Shown here one piece after another: positions 1 to 11,099 of a stretch of 64,000 nt of DNA. A program made the translations under genes and the position numbers. The notes under the pieces were generated by a model that was not told the origin of the DNA, did not search any database, and saw only the letters and a program-made list of their open reading frames with translations. Origin of the DNA: Lunularia cruciata (lineage: Eukaryota > Streptophyta > Marchantiopsida > Lunulariales > Lunulariaceae); assembly GCA_948567375.1 (NCBI GenBank), contig OX419759.1, forward strand, positions 18,196,744 through 18,260,743, read 5' to 3'. The first letter of the stretch is position 1; every line of letters begins with the position of its first letter.

Positions 1-289
1 TTCAAAGCATTTCCCGGTAACTTAGCTACCACATGTACACAAAACATCAAACCTGGCCCGAAATAAAGAGAATCCCTACTCCAAATCTCAACTCGTGCAA
101 TCAGGTGACGGGAGGTGGGAGGTGACGATCTCATCTTTGGTGGAAATCCTTAGTACTCCACAACTCTGCAGGTAATGGGTGAATGTGAGAGAAATATAAC
201 CAAGTTTCCCCAATTTGGACGGGACTCTTGTGGTTTGAGATGAGGTAAACATTTTGAAAATGTGAACTTCTCAGCCCGCATTCGAGTGA

Positions 290-1090
290 GAGTATGCACA
301 CTCACACCGACAGTAACATCTTCACCGAGGAGTTTGATCCTGATAGAGTTAGGATTTTCTCAAGAGAAAGGATCCAATGTATGGTTTTATGCATCTCCTT
401 AGAATGTATGGTTTTATGCATCTCCTTTGATTGAGTACCTTTGGTTCATTTTGAAGGGGTTTACCATATCACTCCGCCTATGATTGGGATAACTACATCT
501 AGCACTTCTAGGACTACCGGTTGAGTGTGAATAGGCAGTTACATTCAATACCCAAGGCATCCACATTTTGTGCTATGCTATTGGAGGAGAGCACACCAGA
601 GTTAATGATGCACTCTAGTACATAGTAGTTCAGACCTTACAATCCACTCATTCCCAAGATCATATTAAGCATTTGTTAGATCTTTTGGGATCTCTTCTTT
701 GGAGAGTGAGGGCAGACGTAGTCACATTAATGGATGCCTGTCATACCTTGGTTAAAGCAGGTTCACAAGCGGAGCTTGTAGTGACTATTGCCACCAAGGG
801 AAAGAGGACCACTATTCTCCACAACTTGCCTCTGATATCTTCATCCCATTAGTGGTGTTGATCTTTAGCCATCTAGATCACCGTTTTGATGGTCTCCTTA
901 GTGATGCAACATAGAATTCCCCATAACACAAAGGAGCATTAACTATTTCATCAGCCATGCTCACCTTGTGCTCTCTGTTCTTGGTCACCTTACATCGTTT
1001 ACAAGCATTGGGTCTTCATTGACCAGATGGTGAATGTAGGAGCTCCCAGCTTGTCTAGGCCTTTCCCTCCACATCCACCAAATATTCAAA
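290..1090. repeat. Degenerate dispersed repeat, copy 1
   Basis: This stretch is co-linear with 2740-3500. Shared landmarks occur in the same order and at similar spacing: tagagttaggatt (344-356 and 2783-2795), attgccaccaa followed by ggaa (about 786 and 3213), gatgcaaca (about 902, compare 3310), and agctccca followed by ccttccctcc (about 1041 and 3450). Both copies are full of stops in all frames and I recognise no protein family. It is probably an old transposon relic of unknown class. Confidence 0.55.
376..427. repeat. 27-bp tandem duplication
   Basis: Two adjacent copies (376-402 and 403-427) of a unit beginning aatgtatggttttatgcatc are visible. The second lacks only the last two bases of the unit. 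It lies inside the dispersed repeat and looks like a simple replication-slippage duplication. Confidence 0.85.
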
Positions 1091-1174
1091 GATCTATATT
1101 ATACAATAATATGTTTCTTCCCTCCACATCCACCAAATATTCAAAGATCTATATTATACAATAATATGTTTCTT
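1065..1174. repeat. 55-bp perfect tandem duplication
   Basis: The unit at 1065-1119, beginning ccctccacatccaccaaata, is repeated without a difference at 1120-1174. Perfect identity inside otherwise decayed sequence shows that the duplication is young. Confidence 0.9.
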
Positions 1175-2739
1175 TACAGGTTATTTTGGTTATTTTTCCA
1201 TGTAGGACTTTGGCTTGTGTTTCTCCTCTGTTCCTGGTCTTTTTGGTTTAGGCCACGGAGCCAGTTTGCTTCATCTGCACTTCTATGTTCTGGGTCTTTC
1301 CTTGGGGTATTTCTTTTGGCCTTAGGGTCACATCGTAAGTAATTCATCAGAATGTGGGGAGGTGCAATGGCCAGACCTGGGAGGGAGGGGGTTGAATCTG
1401 CTATATATCTGCTATCAGGACGAATAGCTCTATCTGGACGATTAGGTCTGACTAGCTATCTTATCCAGATCTGGTTGGAAAGCGAAACAGGGAGTCACTA
1501 AAAATAGCGCAAACGTAGCGCTTCCGGCAATCTGTGACTAAGGAAGAGCTGGATAAAAAAGGCAGCTACTTTTGGGCGGGGTGGTGCGTAGCGCGCGACT
1601 GACTATAGGCTTTCCCATGTGCAGACAGGGACCGGCAATAACCCGCCGGTCGCACTCTCTTGGGAGTCGCCGGAGGTTCTAGCCGATCTCGAAACACGTG
1701 CGAAACGTGAAAGCCTGATATTTGAGACCGAGTCCGTGTTAGCCCGTCGTATTGTCTGGCTCTGCCCGGCATGAGGACGTCACGACTCTTTGAGCTTCAA
1801 TGCTCGTTCGATCGCTGACGTGCTCGATGTCCAGTTGAGCTGGTCCATCATGGGCCCGCGCTCTCTGGACCGGGCCAGGAAGCGTGGGGCAACGCGAATT
1901 CCTTTAGATTACCAAATGTGTCTCCAGGCATTGATGAATATATTCCCTTGTCTTTAGAGAGGATGTGATGATGGAACATTTGAACTCAGTTCTATTAGTA
2001 TTTACAGGTTTTACTCCTGGAGTTTAGGAATATTAGTTTATTAGTTGGAAATGAGTTCTATTTGTCAACGAGTGTAGTATTTTGGCCCTGCAGTTCAAGA
2101 CCACCTTGCTATAGTTGATCGGTAGTTGCTAATGAAGAGGCTTCTCCTATTCTTCAGTGGATGAAAATCAGATATTGGTGGACGAATGGGAATTTCACTT
2201 ATATGGGAATTGGCCAAAGTGCTTTAATATACTTGCCTACACACAAATGTAGTTCACACAATCTATGTATGTTTCATAGTATCTTATGTTAAGCTTCTCC
2301 ATCTTGTAAGGCCATGTATGTTTCTATTGCATAAGATGAACAGTGTAGGTTATAGATAGCTCTTCCCATAGCTATGGGAAGATATGATCTCATATTGTTA
2401 GAGATTATTACACCTGTTGCTTATTTAGAGCATGGGTCGGGTCCTAGTGACTCCCTATAGTAAATAGGTTTTTTCACCATGGTTACTATGGTTATCCTCT
2501 TTTTTTTTTGCATCTATGATTTAGATACTTACGATTTATGGTCATATCTTTGTTTGACCTGCGACCCATTACCAAACCGTGCATACACATTACTCTTTAC
2601 ATTTATAGACTTTGTATCACTAGATTCTATAAAGATTCAAGATGATTTTAATGGATGTATGTACACTCACACCCTTGCCTACATGCTCATTGATATGCCT
2701 TCACCTAATAGAGTGAGAGAGAAAGGAGATTGCATAGAA
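1175..2739. other. Non-coding stretch, nothing recognised
   Basis: No ORF resembles a known family. A more GC-rich block lies at about 1380-1900 between AT-rich flanks, which suggests an inserted fragment, but I see neither terminal repeats nor a target duplication that would define it. Confidence 0.5.
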
Positions 2740-3500
2740 AACACAAAGGATAGGAAGACTCCATCATGCCTTACAAGGGAAATAGAGTTAGGATTCTCTT
2801 TTATGTAAAGAAAGGCTCCAAAACTTAGCTCCATGCCTACTCTTTGATTAACTTTCACTTCATATCCGAGAATTTCATTATAATATTTTGCTTGTATTTT
2901 TGCTTACCACAACTAACACTTCCAAAACTACAATACTAGTGTGCTTATAGATTCCTATCAAACACATTTTATTTTATACTTTAGGTGAAAAGACCACTAG
3001 ATTTCATGATGCCCTCCGATTAGAGCATAAGTATGCTCTACTTGGTATTAAATACAGTTTGAGCAATAGTTAGATCTGCGGAGACCACCCCTTTGATGTG
3101 TGAGAGGGGATCCAATCATTTTCACAAATGGATACCAGACCTTATTTGATGTGGTGGTTGCAAAACCCTAGAGAGGAGAGTCATTGGCATGAGTTAGTAT
3201 TGAGGTAATGAACATTGCCACCAAAGGGAAGGAAGATACAACAACTATCCTCTAATATCTTTGTAATTTTAGTTATAGAATTTTTTGGGAATCTTTATCA
3301 CCTATTTGATATGCAACACTATATTCTCTACCAAGAAGAAGAGCTATAGTAATCTTTCTCTCTATACTTATTTCACATTTTTAGATAGAGAGACTCTGTC
3401 ATTTTACAACGCTCGCAAGTATTGTATTTGATAGTCAGGATAGTTAGTAGAAGCTCCCATCATGTCAAGGACCTTCCCTCCTCGTTTACCAAATATACTT
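2740..3500. repeat. Degenerate dispersed repeat, copy 2
   Basis: This is the diverged partner of 290-1090, in the same orientation and about 2.4 kb downstream. It is punctuated by stops. An additional segment at 2744-2795 (aaaggataggaagactccat) also resembles short segments at 14143-14180 and 14577-14625. No coding function is recognised. Confidence 0.55.
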
Positions 3501-6500
3501 TGTCTCTTGGGGCCGTCATTCAGCATAGGGATTTAGCCTTATTTCATTGGGCCCTGTGTTCGTTTTCTCTTTTGCACTTTTTGGTACCTTGTATTCCTTT
3601 TCTTCCTTTCGGTATACTACCTGGTCTCTTTTTATTTATTCATTAAAAATGATCACTCGTTATCATTTTACCATTTTAAGTCATATCAACAGTAATGGTC
3701 CCCATGACAGTTGATCTTGGATCAACGGTAAGTAAGATAAGTAGCTCAAGTTTTGTGTTCAGCAATGCTTTAAAAAAGAGTTCAAGAACTTAAAACTGGT
3801 CGCAAGCCTGCATGCAGCCTACTATGGCATAATCATTAGCAAAACCGACATTACGACATTCAAGAATATGACTTGATAATGAAGATTATATATATATATA
3901 TATATTCCCGAAAGAATGTAAAGAAGGGGCTAATGAGCCCCCGTAGAATGTAGTAGTCAAAACTAGAAGACTCGGCGATTATGTATAACTGAAAGAGCCG
4001 GTCCCATATCTGAGGTAAATTCATATACCGATAGTCTCTAACTTAGGATTTCTAACATCAAACTACTTCCCACCCTTCATGTGTTCTATGTGGTCACCTT
4101 TTGCCTATATTCTCAAACTTATGATTTCAAAGTGTCTGTAAATTAGCTTTCGGACATTATCAGCAGCCAAAGGTCATGAGGTTTCGTCATGAAGAGAGAG
4201 AAGTTGGTAAAGCTCGTACTTACTTTTCAATTTCTCTTACTGTTGTATCAAAAGTTAGAGCATTTAATCTTCATTTATGATGAATGAGAAGCTGACAAAG
4301 CTAGTAATTTTCATATTTTCTCACTCCTGCTTGCAAAGGTCATCACTTTGAGGTTAGTACTTTATGATGGGTGATAAATTAATAGGGACCAGAATTGACA
4401 CTTTTTTGAATTGAAAGTATCGAAGTTGGAGCGAATAGTGCAAGCCTTTCATTGGTGTAATCTGAGAAGTTGTTAAACAAACTTTTGACACGAATCTAAA
4501 ATTGCGACGAAAAGGTTTACCTAACTAGATATCTCTTCATCATTTCGTAAATAAAAAAATACAGACTCTGCCTGAAATAACCGTTTTGAAATCTTAATAT
4601 AAGAGAAGAAAAGTCAACAAGAGAATTGAAACCGAGAAGAGAAAGAGATTCATATGAGATGTAAAACGTTATCTATAAAAACATGACATGGAAACGTTAT
4701 TTGTCAGAGCAAGTATTTTAATTGTGATAGTAGAGCTAAACCCATAATATGAGGACTAGACAAGATAAAGCTTGTCCAAGGATAACGGAATGTTTTTAGA
4801 ATCATTCTTGCCCACTCGAAACATTACTCAATTATGGACAACGAAAAAAGGAGACGGGAAGAGGCTTCTTAGTCGTGCATCATGCCAGCAACCACGTGGG
4901 AGGATTCTGCACCGAACGTAGAGAATTGCGGGGAGATGGGGATCTGGAAAACGTTCTAGAGCTCCTCCTCCACTGAGCTTTAGAGTGGAATGTGGATCCT
5001 TACCACCACGCAGTTATGGTGGACTCATGAAGGGAGAGGAATGAAGAGAAACGAATGATTTAATCCAACGATTGTAACTAACTTCAACAACCCACTTTAA
5101 GTATTTGGGCTAAAGCTTTTGGGGCTTAGCCCCATTTTACCTCTTAGGTTTTACTTTTTGTTCGACTTGACAGGGTCTTCCCTTCCTTATTCTTATCTTA
5201 TGTGTGTCGCGTTTCGACTTTAAGTAAACATTCTTCTTCTCGATCACGAGAAGATACCCTTCTCCGGGGAGATTTGCGGGAAGGGCATGCAGCAGAAATA
5301 TTATGATGAAACGACCGCCGACGCGATTTAACGTCTGGAGTTGATCGAGTGGAAGTTTGAAATGAGAGGCACTCTCACGAGGAGAGATGATGAATTGATT
5401 CGATTTATTAGAGGTTCGAAAGAGACCTGGAAAAGCGTTCGGTGCATGTTGAGCAGTTACGTCTGGTCAGAAGTAATGGCTTTCAAATGTTCTATGCTTC
5501 TATGCAATTCGCCATAACTGAATTGCTTATTTAGTGAGGAAAGGATCGGTCCGCTCATTGCCGTTGTGGCCCACTCACTTTGCTGTGTTTCTTCTCTATC
5601 TGTTATGGCCACTATTCTTTCACTCGAAGGTCCGAGCATTTAGGGCATTTCTGGTCAAGTAAGGTCAAGTCGATGCAGCAGCTCTCTTTTTTCTTACACA
5701 GTAACGCAATTCGTTCGGGAGTGAGTACTAATCCTGAATCTCGAACCGTGCCGTTCTCTCTAGTGGAATTGATTCTTTGACTTGGAATGCAACAATGACT
5801 GGAGGTCAAGTGGAGCGCATCATCTGAAGTGTGAGTGGAGCTGTGGCTACATAATAAAGTAGTTTCGCTTCTCTTTGACCTGATTTGATATTTTGATATG
5901 GGGTACGTTACCCAGTAGTTGGTTGACTATCTATTTCTCTCCTTGACCACGCTCATATGAGATGTTTTGAGTCCAATAATCTTTGTACTGGCATCGGAGA
6001 AGACATAGCTACGAAGTCCAAGCACTATTAGTTTACTTACTCATGGATTTTAGGATACATCCATAGTTTCTCACATGTATAATTGACTTCTATAAGTAAG
6101 ATTGGGAACTTTCGGCAGTCCATTTGAAGTAAAAGACAGTAGTAGAATAATCTTCCTCGTCCTCTTTCTGCCCTTCCCTTCACTTCACTGGGACTTGGTG
6201 CTTTGTTTCCTCAAGTTCTACAGTTCTTCGCGGAGACTCCTGCATAGTCGGAACAATTACCAGAGCAAGGGCTAAAAGTAAGGGAAAGACCTACATAACC
6301 TGTTAACCAGTCCAGTCCAAAGTTTGAACCGGTTAATTAACATGCGAAACGAGTCACTTGCATGTGGAAACGAGTGATTAGGACTTGATTAGGGAGGAAG
6401 AGTGTGGGAGACAAGTAAAGTGCAGGCAGTTTCCGGGTAAGGGATGACTGTTGGGGAGGACTACTGTAGTAAAAAGATGTTTATGGGACGATGAGAGAGA

Positions 6501-9500
6501 CCGACAAAAACTTACCGACTGCGCCGCCGTCGCGTGGCGTGTGATCACGACACTCTGCACACCATTGGATGCCACGTTAGCTTCATGTACCCTGTACTCC
6601 CGGCATCAGACACCTCTGCGTGTTGGTGTCTGTCCAAGGGGAACATAGGTTTCCTGCGGGCCCGCATTCCAGCTTCACATACATGCCGAACTGTTTCATT
6701 GCTCGTATTTCACCCCAGGGTAGGCATCATATGTCCTCCACCATAGTCATCTTCAGAGTGGCCTCGATGCGTTCCAGATTCAGATCCTCCATCCGACGGC
6801 CGAAACCCACGCCTAGAAGCTGTGCTGTTGTCGGGTGGTCCATTCAGCGGACGACAAGTAAAATATACAAAGAAATTGGCTAGTGGATGCCCATCGGACG
6901 GCTCCGGTCCAAACGTCGAGGTCGCAAGTCGGACCGGACCCTGTCGCCCTTTCACCTTGGTTCTTGGCCATATGCATCACTGCCATCCTCGATGAAATAA
7001 AAAGGCTGGCACGCAGGTGAAAGAAACCTTCTGATCTAGATTTGCCGGTTCAGTTGAGCCCGGCTTCTCCCGTCATGTTACTGCCGTCCCTCGATCGAAG
7101 TACCGTAGACGTCCTTGTGTAACTTTCTTGGGTATGAGCAGACCTCAAATTGGCGACAGTCGCAAGGCCGCCTGTCGAAGGGTGGGCACTTTCCCTTCGT
7201 GGTGGGGCTTCCTCTCCTTCTCTTCGACGACGTGGGCTAGTTGGTAACCACGGATAGCCTGCAGAATAAAATACCGTCACATTCTTTGAAACCGGCCTGG
7301 GCTTGTTAAGTCCGTGTCAAGTCCCGGCATCGAAAGATGCGATCGTGGTTGTGAAAATCTTTCAGCGAAAGCTTTCATTGATCTAAGGTCTCCAGAGATA
7401 GTACTGTGCTGTTGAATTTTGTAAACCGTCTTTGGGAAGAGACTACACTCAACCGCGTACCATTTGTTCATTTCCAAGTCAGTCTGTCTCAAATTTGGGG
7501 TGGTAATAATCACCCACCCTTTCCTTCTAAAGAAATCATCATCGCTGCCTTCTCGACTCCATGTAAAGTAGTCCAGTCCAGTCATGGGCATATCCACCTG
7601 GTTCCGGCACCAGACGTGTCTCGCTCTTTTTATCACAAAAGTGTTTCGAAGCTCTGTGTAGAGATTGATAGGTTCCGACTGTATAAAAAAATCCAAGCAA
7701 CAGGGAGTAGTAACAGCTCAATGTTGCCATGGATAGGGAGAGAACTCAACAGTGTTCGATCCATGGAATAGAAACTTTCCTCATAATGTAGCCCTCAACT
7801 GCAAAATGTTACTATTATCTCCAGCCAAGATTAATAACCAATGGTCTCCGTCGCCAAAAGCAAAGAGAGACAGGTCTTAATAATCAGGTGATATTAAAAT
7901 CTCCTGAAGTGTGAACTTTTCAGCCAAAGAATCTCTGAGAGAGAGAAGTCATGAGTAGATCAAGAGGTTAGTGTGAGACCTTGGCACCCGAGCTCCAGAA
8001 ACGTCTATTTCGAGATGAAATTCGATATCTCGGGCCACCAAATAATAGGTGTGGGTTTTATATGCAGCGAGATCTTTATACACACGTCTAGTGGTGCTGG
8101 TACTATTAAAGAGACGATTAAGCTACTCTATATGACGTACTTAAGTTTGGGCTAATAATCTGATTTAATTGATCAAAACAAGGTTATGTTTCTTAGACCT
8201 CCAGAAATATGCAACACGACGTCTGGTCAACGATCGAGGAGATAAGGTACTGCACGATGCCTTTCTAGCTTTACCTTTGGCCGTACCTCTAAAAGAAAAG
8301 TGATCAAAATTGGTGGTGACGTTCAGACTTCAGCCATCAGGTCGGCTGCAAGAGGAAGTTTATGGCCGTGGCTCTAAAGCAGGTTGTTCTAAGTTGTAGA
8401 GAGTTCGGCAGGGTGACGGTTAGACTTCAGACGACGTCGCCGAAGTCCCTGTCCAGGGACCGGCCTCGGCCCTAATTATGGTGAATGTCCCGGTCGTACC
8501 TTCAACATCTAGCGAAGGATCCTTAGCGGACGGTTAGACTTCGCAGGCGTCAGGCTTCTTCGTAAGAGGTGTCCTTGTCTTCCTTGTCATGGACGATGTG
8601 CTCCTCTCCCTCTTTTGGCGCCGTCGCAAGCCTCTGCCGCAAGACGGCGTGAGTTTAGGCCTGGTCGACGCGATATTCACAGAACTAACTGGGTTAGGCC
8701 GTGATGTCATGATCAAAGTCCCTCACATACTAGAGAGAAATTCTAAGAGTCAGGAGGTGTTAACCACCCAAATCCATCGAGTTTTGTTGTTCCCAATGTG
8801 GGCGGATTCTGCTATGTGCCAAATATCTGGACCCAAGAGCTGGCATTTCCCGGGATGTGGTGCGGAAAATGAGTATTAAAGTGGTGAAGAATCCGTGTAT
8901 CCAACCGTCCAAGAGAAGTGATTTATTTTGTGGGATTATTACATTACCATCGCTGCGCCTGCATGATGCAGTGTGTACTGGGAAACTCTCATTGCCCCTT
9001 GTCTCTCGGCATGGTCACGATTGCGTTCACATAAGCTAAAACCAAAACGGATGGGCATTGAGAAATCTTTCATATCTTCACGGCTTTCAATCTCGAGCAC
9101 CACCTGCAGAATTATGTCTGCCGCCGGCAAGGATTGTTCACTCGTCCCGGCTCAGAGAGAGTGGACGAGTGTAACGAGGAACTTTTACATGTGCTGCTGT
9201 TTCTGCTGCTGTACGGGACTAGGGATGTGAAGGAGTGGGGAATTTTTGGGACGAGGTGAAAGCAAGAAGATTCACTCAAGTTGTTGTAAGAGTTACTGAA
9301 CTGACTCCGGCCCCAGCCAGCCAAAGCCACAGCTAGCCATCCAACTAGGCGAGGTCAAGTACCGCCAGTACCACTACTGCTGCTGCAACTTCTTCATTCT
9401 ATATTGTGTGGAAAACAATTCTCCATCGGCCGCATCTGAGTGGACCACACATATATAGACCTTTGATATTTTCCTCTCGTCACTTAGGGAAACGAGAGAG

Positions 9501-10335
9501 CTAACCTCTTCTCTATTCCACCGCAGTATTACAATGGCTTGTGACCAAAAACAAACAATGGCATCCTTTAGAAGGAGCGTAAATTCCTCAACCACTGTAC
9601 AGGATTTGGAATGAATCAGATTAGATCTCTGGGAATTATGTCCGATAGTGAACCAAATGATACCAGTTGTTGTTGTACGCATACAATGAATACGGCCTTC
9701 TCAAAAACTTGCGAATACAGCTACTCCACTCGCTTCTGATTTATGACTCACTTCACCCACGGACCGACCAGACAGCCCAGCATATACTTCTTCTTCTACC
9801 ACTACAGTACTACTACAGTCTAGCCCCACCCATCACACCATCTATAGATTTGTCACCACTTTACCGATTTTACCCTCTACTCTTATCCTCTATACCACCC
9901 TTCCCAATCCTACCCAGTGCCCGTCGCAATCCAAACACTCGATCACCCGCTGTATGCGTATGCCGTGCTTCCCAATCGTCTGAATTGACTTTACTATACT
10001 AGGGGGAGTTGATATGTCTTACGTCAAATACAATAACATTGGCTCCTGTCGTGATCTTCGACGTATCGAGGTGTAGAAAGTCGCTTCACGGTATCCACAC
10101 CATTTTAATATTCTTCTCACGAGTTTCTCGATACATATCTTCATCACCCTTCATTTTCAACGCTTCGTCCATTCTTTTCAAATATAGATTCCACAGCAAT
10201 TAGCTCATACTTGGCTTCACAAGTTGACCAGCATCAGTTTTATATACGGTACGAGTATCACTTCTATGTGGGTAGGCATAAACGTCTGAAGACGTAATGA
10301 AGTTCATATTCTCCTAGCCGCATACCCTGTTCACA
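3501..10335. other. Long non-coding stretch
   Basis: No gene is convincing here. Base composition alternates between AT-rich and GC-rich blocks (the latter notably 6.5-7.4 kb and 8.3-8.7 kb). The longest ORF is 139 codons on the - strand (7277-7696), overlapped by a similar-sized ORF on the other strand. Neither shows a family motif. A short TA run is at about 3888-3905, and a small inverted repeat gtccctgtccagggac is at about 8446. Transcribed non-coding RNA or unrecognised TE fragments are possible. Confidence 0.5.
7277..7696 (-). other. Unsupported 139-codon ORF
   Basis: An open frame of 139 codons starts at 7696 on the - strand. I do not recognise the protein: no repeats, signal peptide or membrane segment stand out. 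The complementary strand holds an open frame of similar size over much of the same DNA, and no splice sites link it to other coding sequence. It is listed only because it is one of the longer ORFs of the first 10 kb. I think it is more likely chance than a gene. Confidence 0.12.
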
Positions 10336-11067
10336 CTAACAATGACCCTCAGCGGTCTCTTTCTCACTCTCTCTATCATCATCCCCAACACCAACTGACT
10401 TTTTTTTTTGTGTCAGTGGGGATTTGATTGTCTCTCCCCTTCTCCCCTTCCTTGTATAGTGATGTAAATCAATCAGTGAACTCGGTGGGCTGGTCGCTTG
10501 AATGTGAATAAAAGAAAGCAAACTCGCCCCCTCTCGCTCCGTCTGGCCAAATTCCCATGTCTGCGAGTGCCACCGATGCGCGCGCTTGCATCTATCACAA
10601 CACTGTATGGAAAGCGAAAGATTTATATTAAAGAAGCTCGCCTTCAGATAAGAAGCCTCGGTGCGGGAGGCGAGGGCGAAGAATCCAGCTAATTCCACAG
10701 AAAGAGTTGCGAGTACCACATGGGCAGCCGGGCAGGGCCGCTGGAAAAGAAACGGCGCCAAACGGAGTCCAGCTAGGGATGGATACACAGTGTTCGCATT
10801 ATGAGTCGCACTTGGTTTTTCTACTACTAGTCCTCCCGGGGTCCACCGCCCCTCCCCCATTCGCTGACGAATGTCGGGCATCTGCCCTGCAGTTCCCGAC
10901 AGACGGGGCCGGGCTCTTAGCTCCAAGCTCGCCCTGTCTTGCCGGGACGACCGTGAGACGGGAGGAGACGATGATGTTTCTACTTTCCTACAGTATTCTC
11001 CCCCACCACGACACCCGTTTCCTCCTCCCTCGCCCACCATGAAGGGGGGACAAAAGTGTTTCCCCAC
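10336..11067 (-). other. Unsupported 243-codon ORF
   Basis: This open frame on the - strand covers 243 codons. The translation is biased in composition, rich in Gly, Ser and Arg at its N-terminus and in Lys, Glu and Asp near its C-terminus, and contains no domain I recognise. It lies in a GC-richer, CT-rich block where long open frames occur by chance, and a shorter open frame lies on the opposite strand over part of it (10707-11042). It could be an unrecognised lineage-specific gene, but there is no positive evidence. Confidence 0.15.
10872..10901. promoter_or_regulatory. Inverted pair of high-affinity auxin response elements
   Basis: TGTCGGG at 10872-10878 faces its exact reverse complement CCCGACA at 10895-10901. 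The hexamers TGTCGG and CCGACA are the high-affinity binding site of auxin response factor (ARF) DNA-binding domains. Here they are 18 bp apart, one helical turn more than the 7-8 bp spacing best known for ARF dimers. The pair lies 6.3 kb upstream of the Aux/IAA start codon, so a link to that gene is inference. Confidence 0.35.
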
Positions 11068-11099
11068 TTCCCCAGAAACGAGGCTTAGCTCATTGTGAG

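Noticed and set aside
7406-7771. 121-codon + strand ORF opposite the 139-codon - strand ORF
   Set aside because: Both are open by chance in the same DNA; neither has recognisable motifs.
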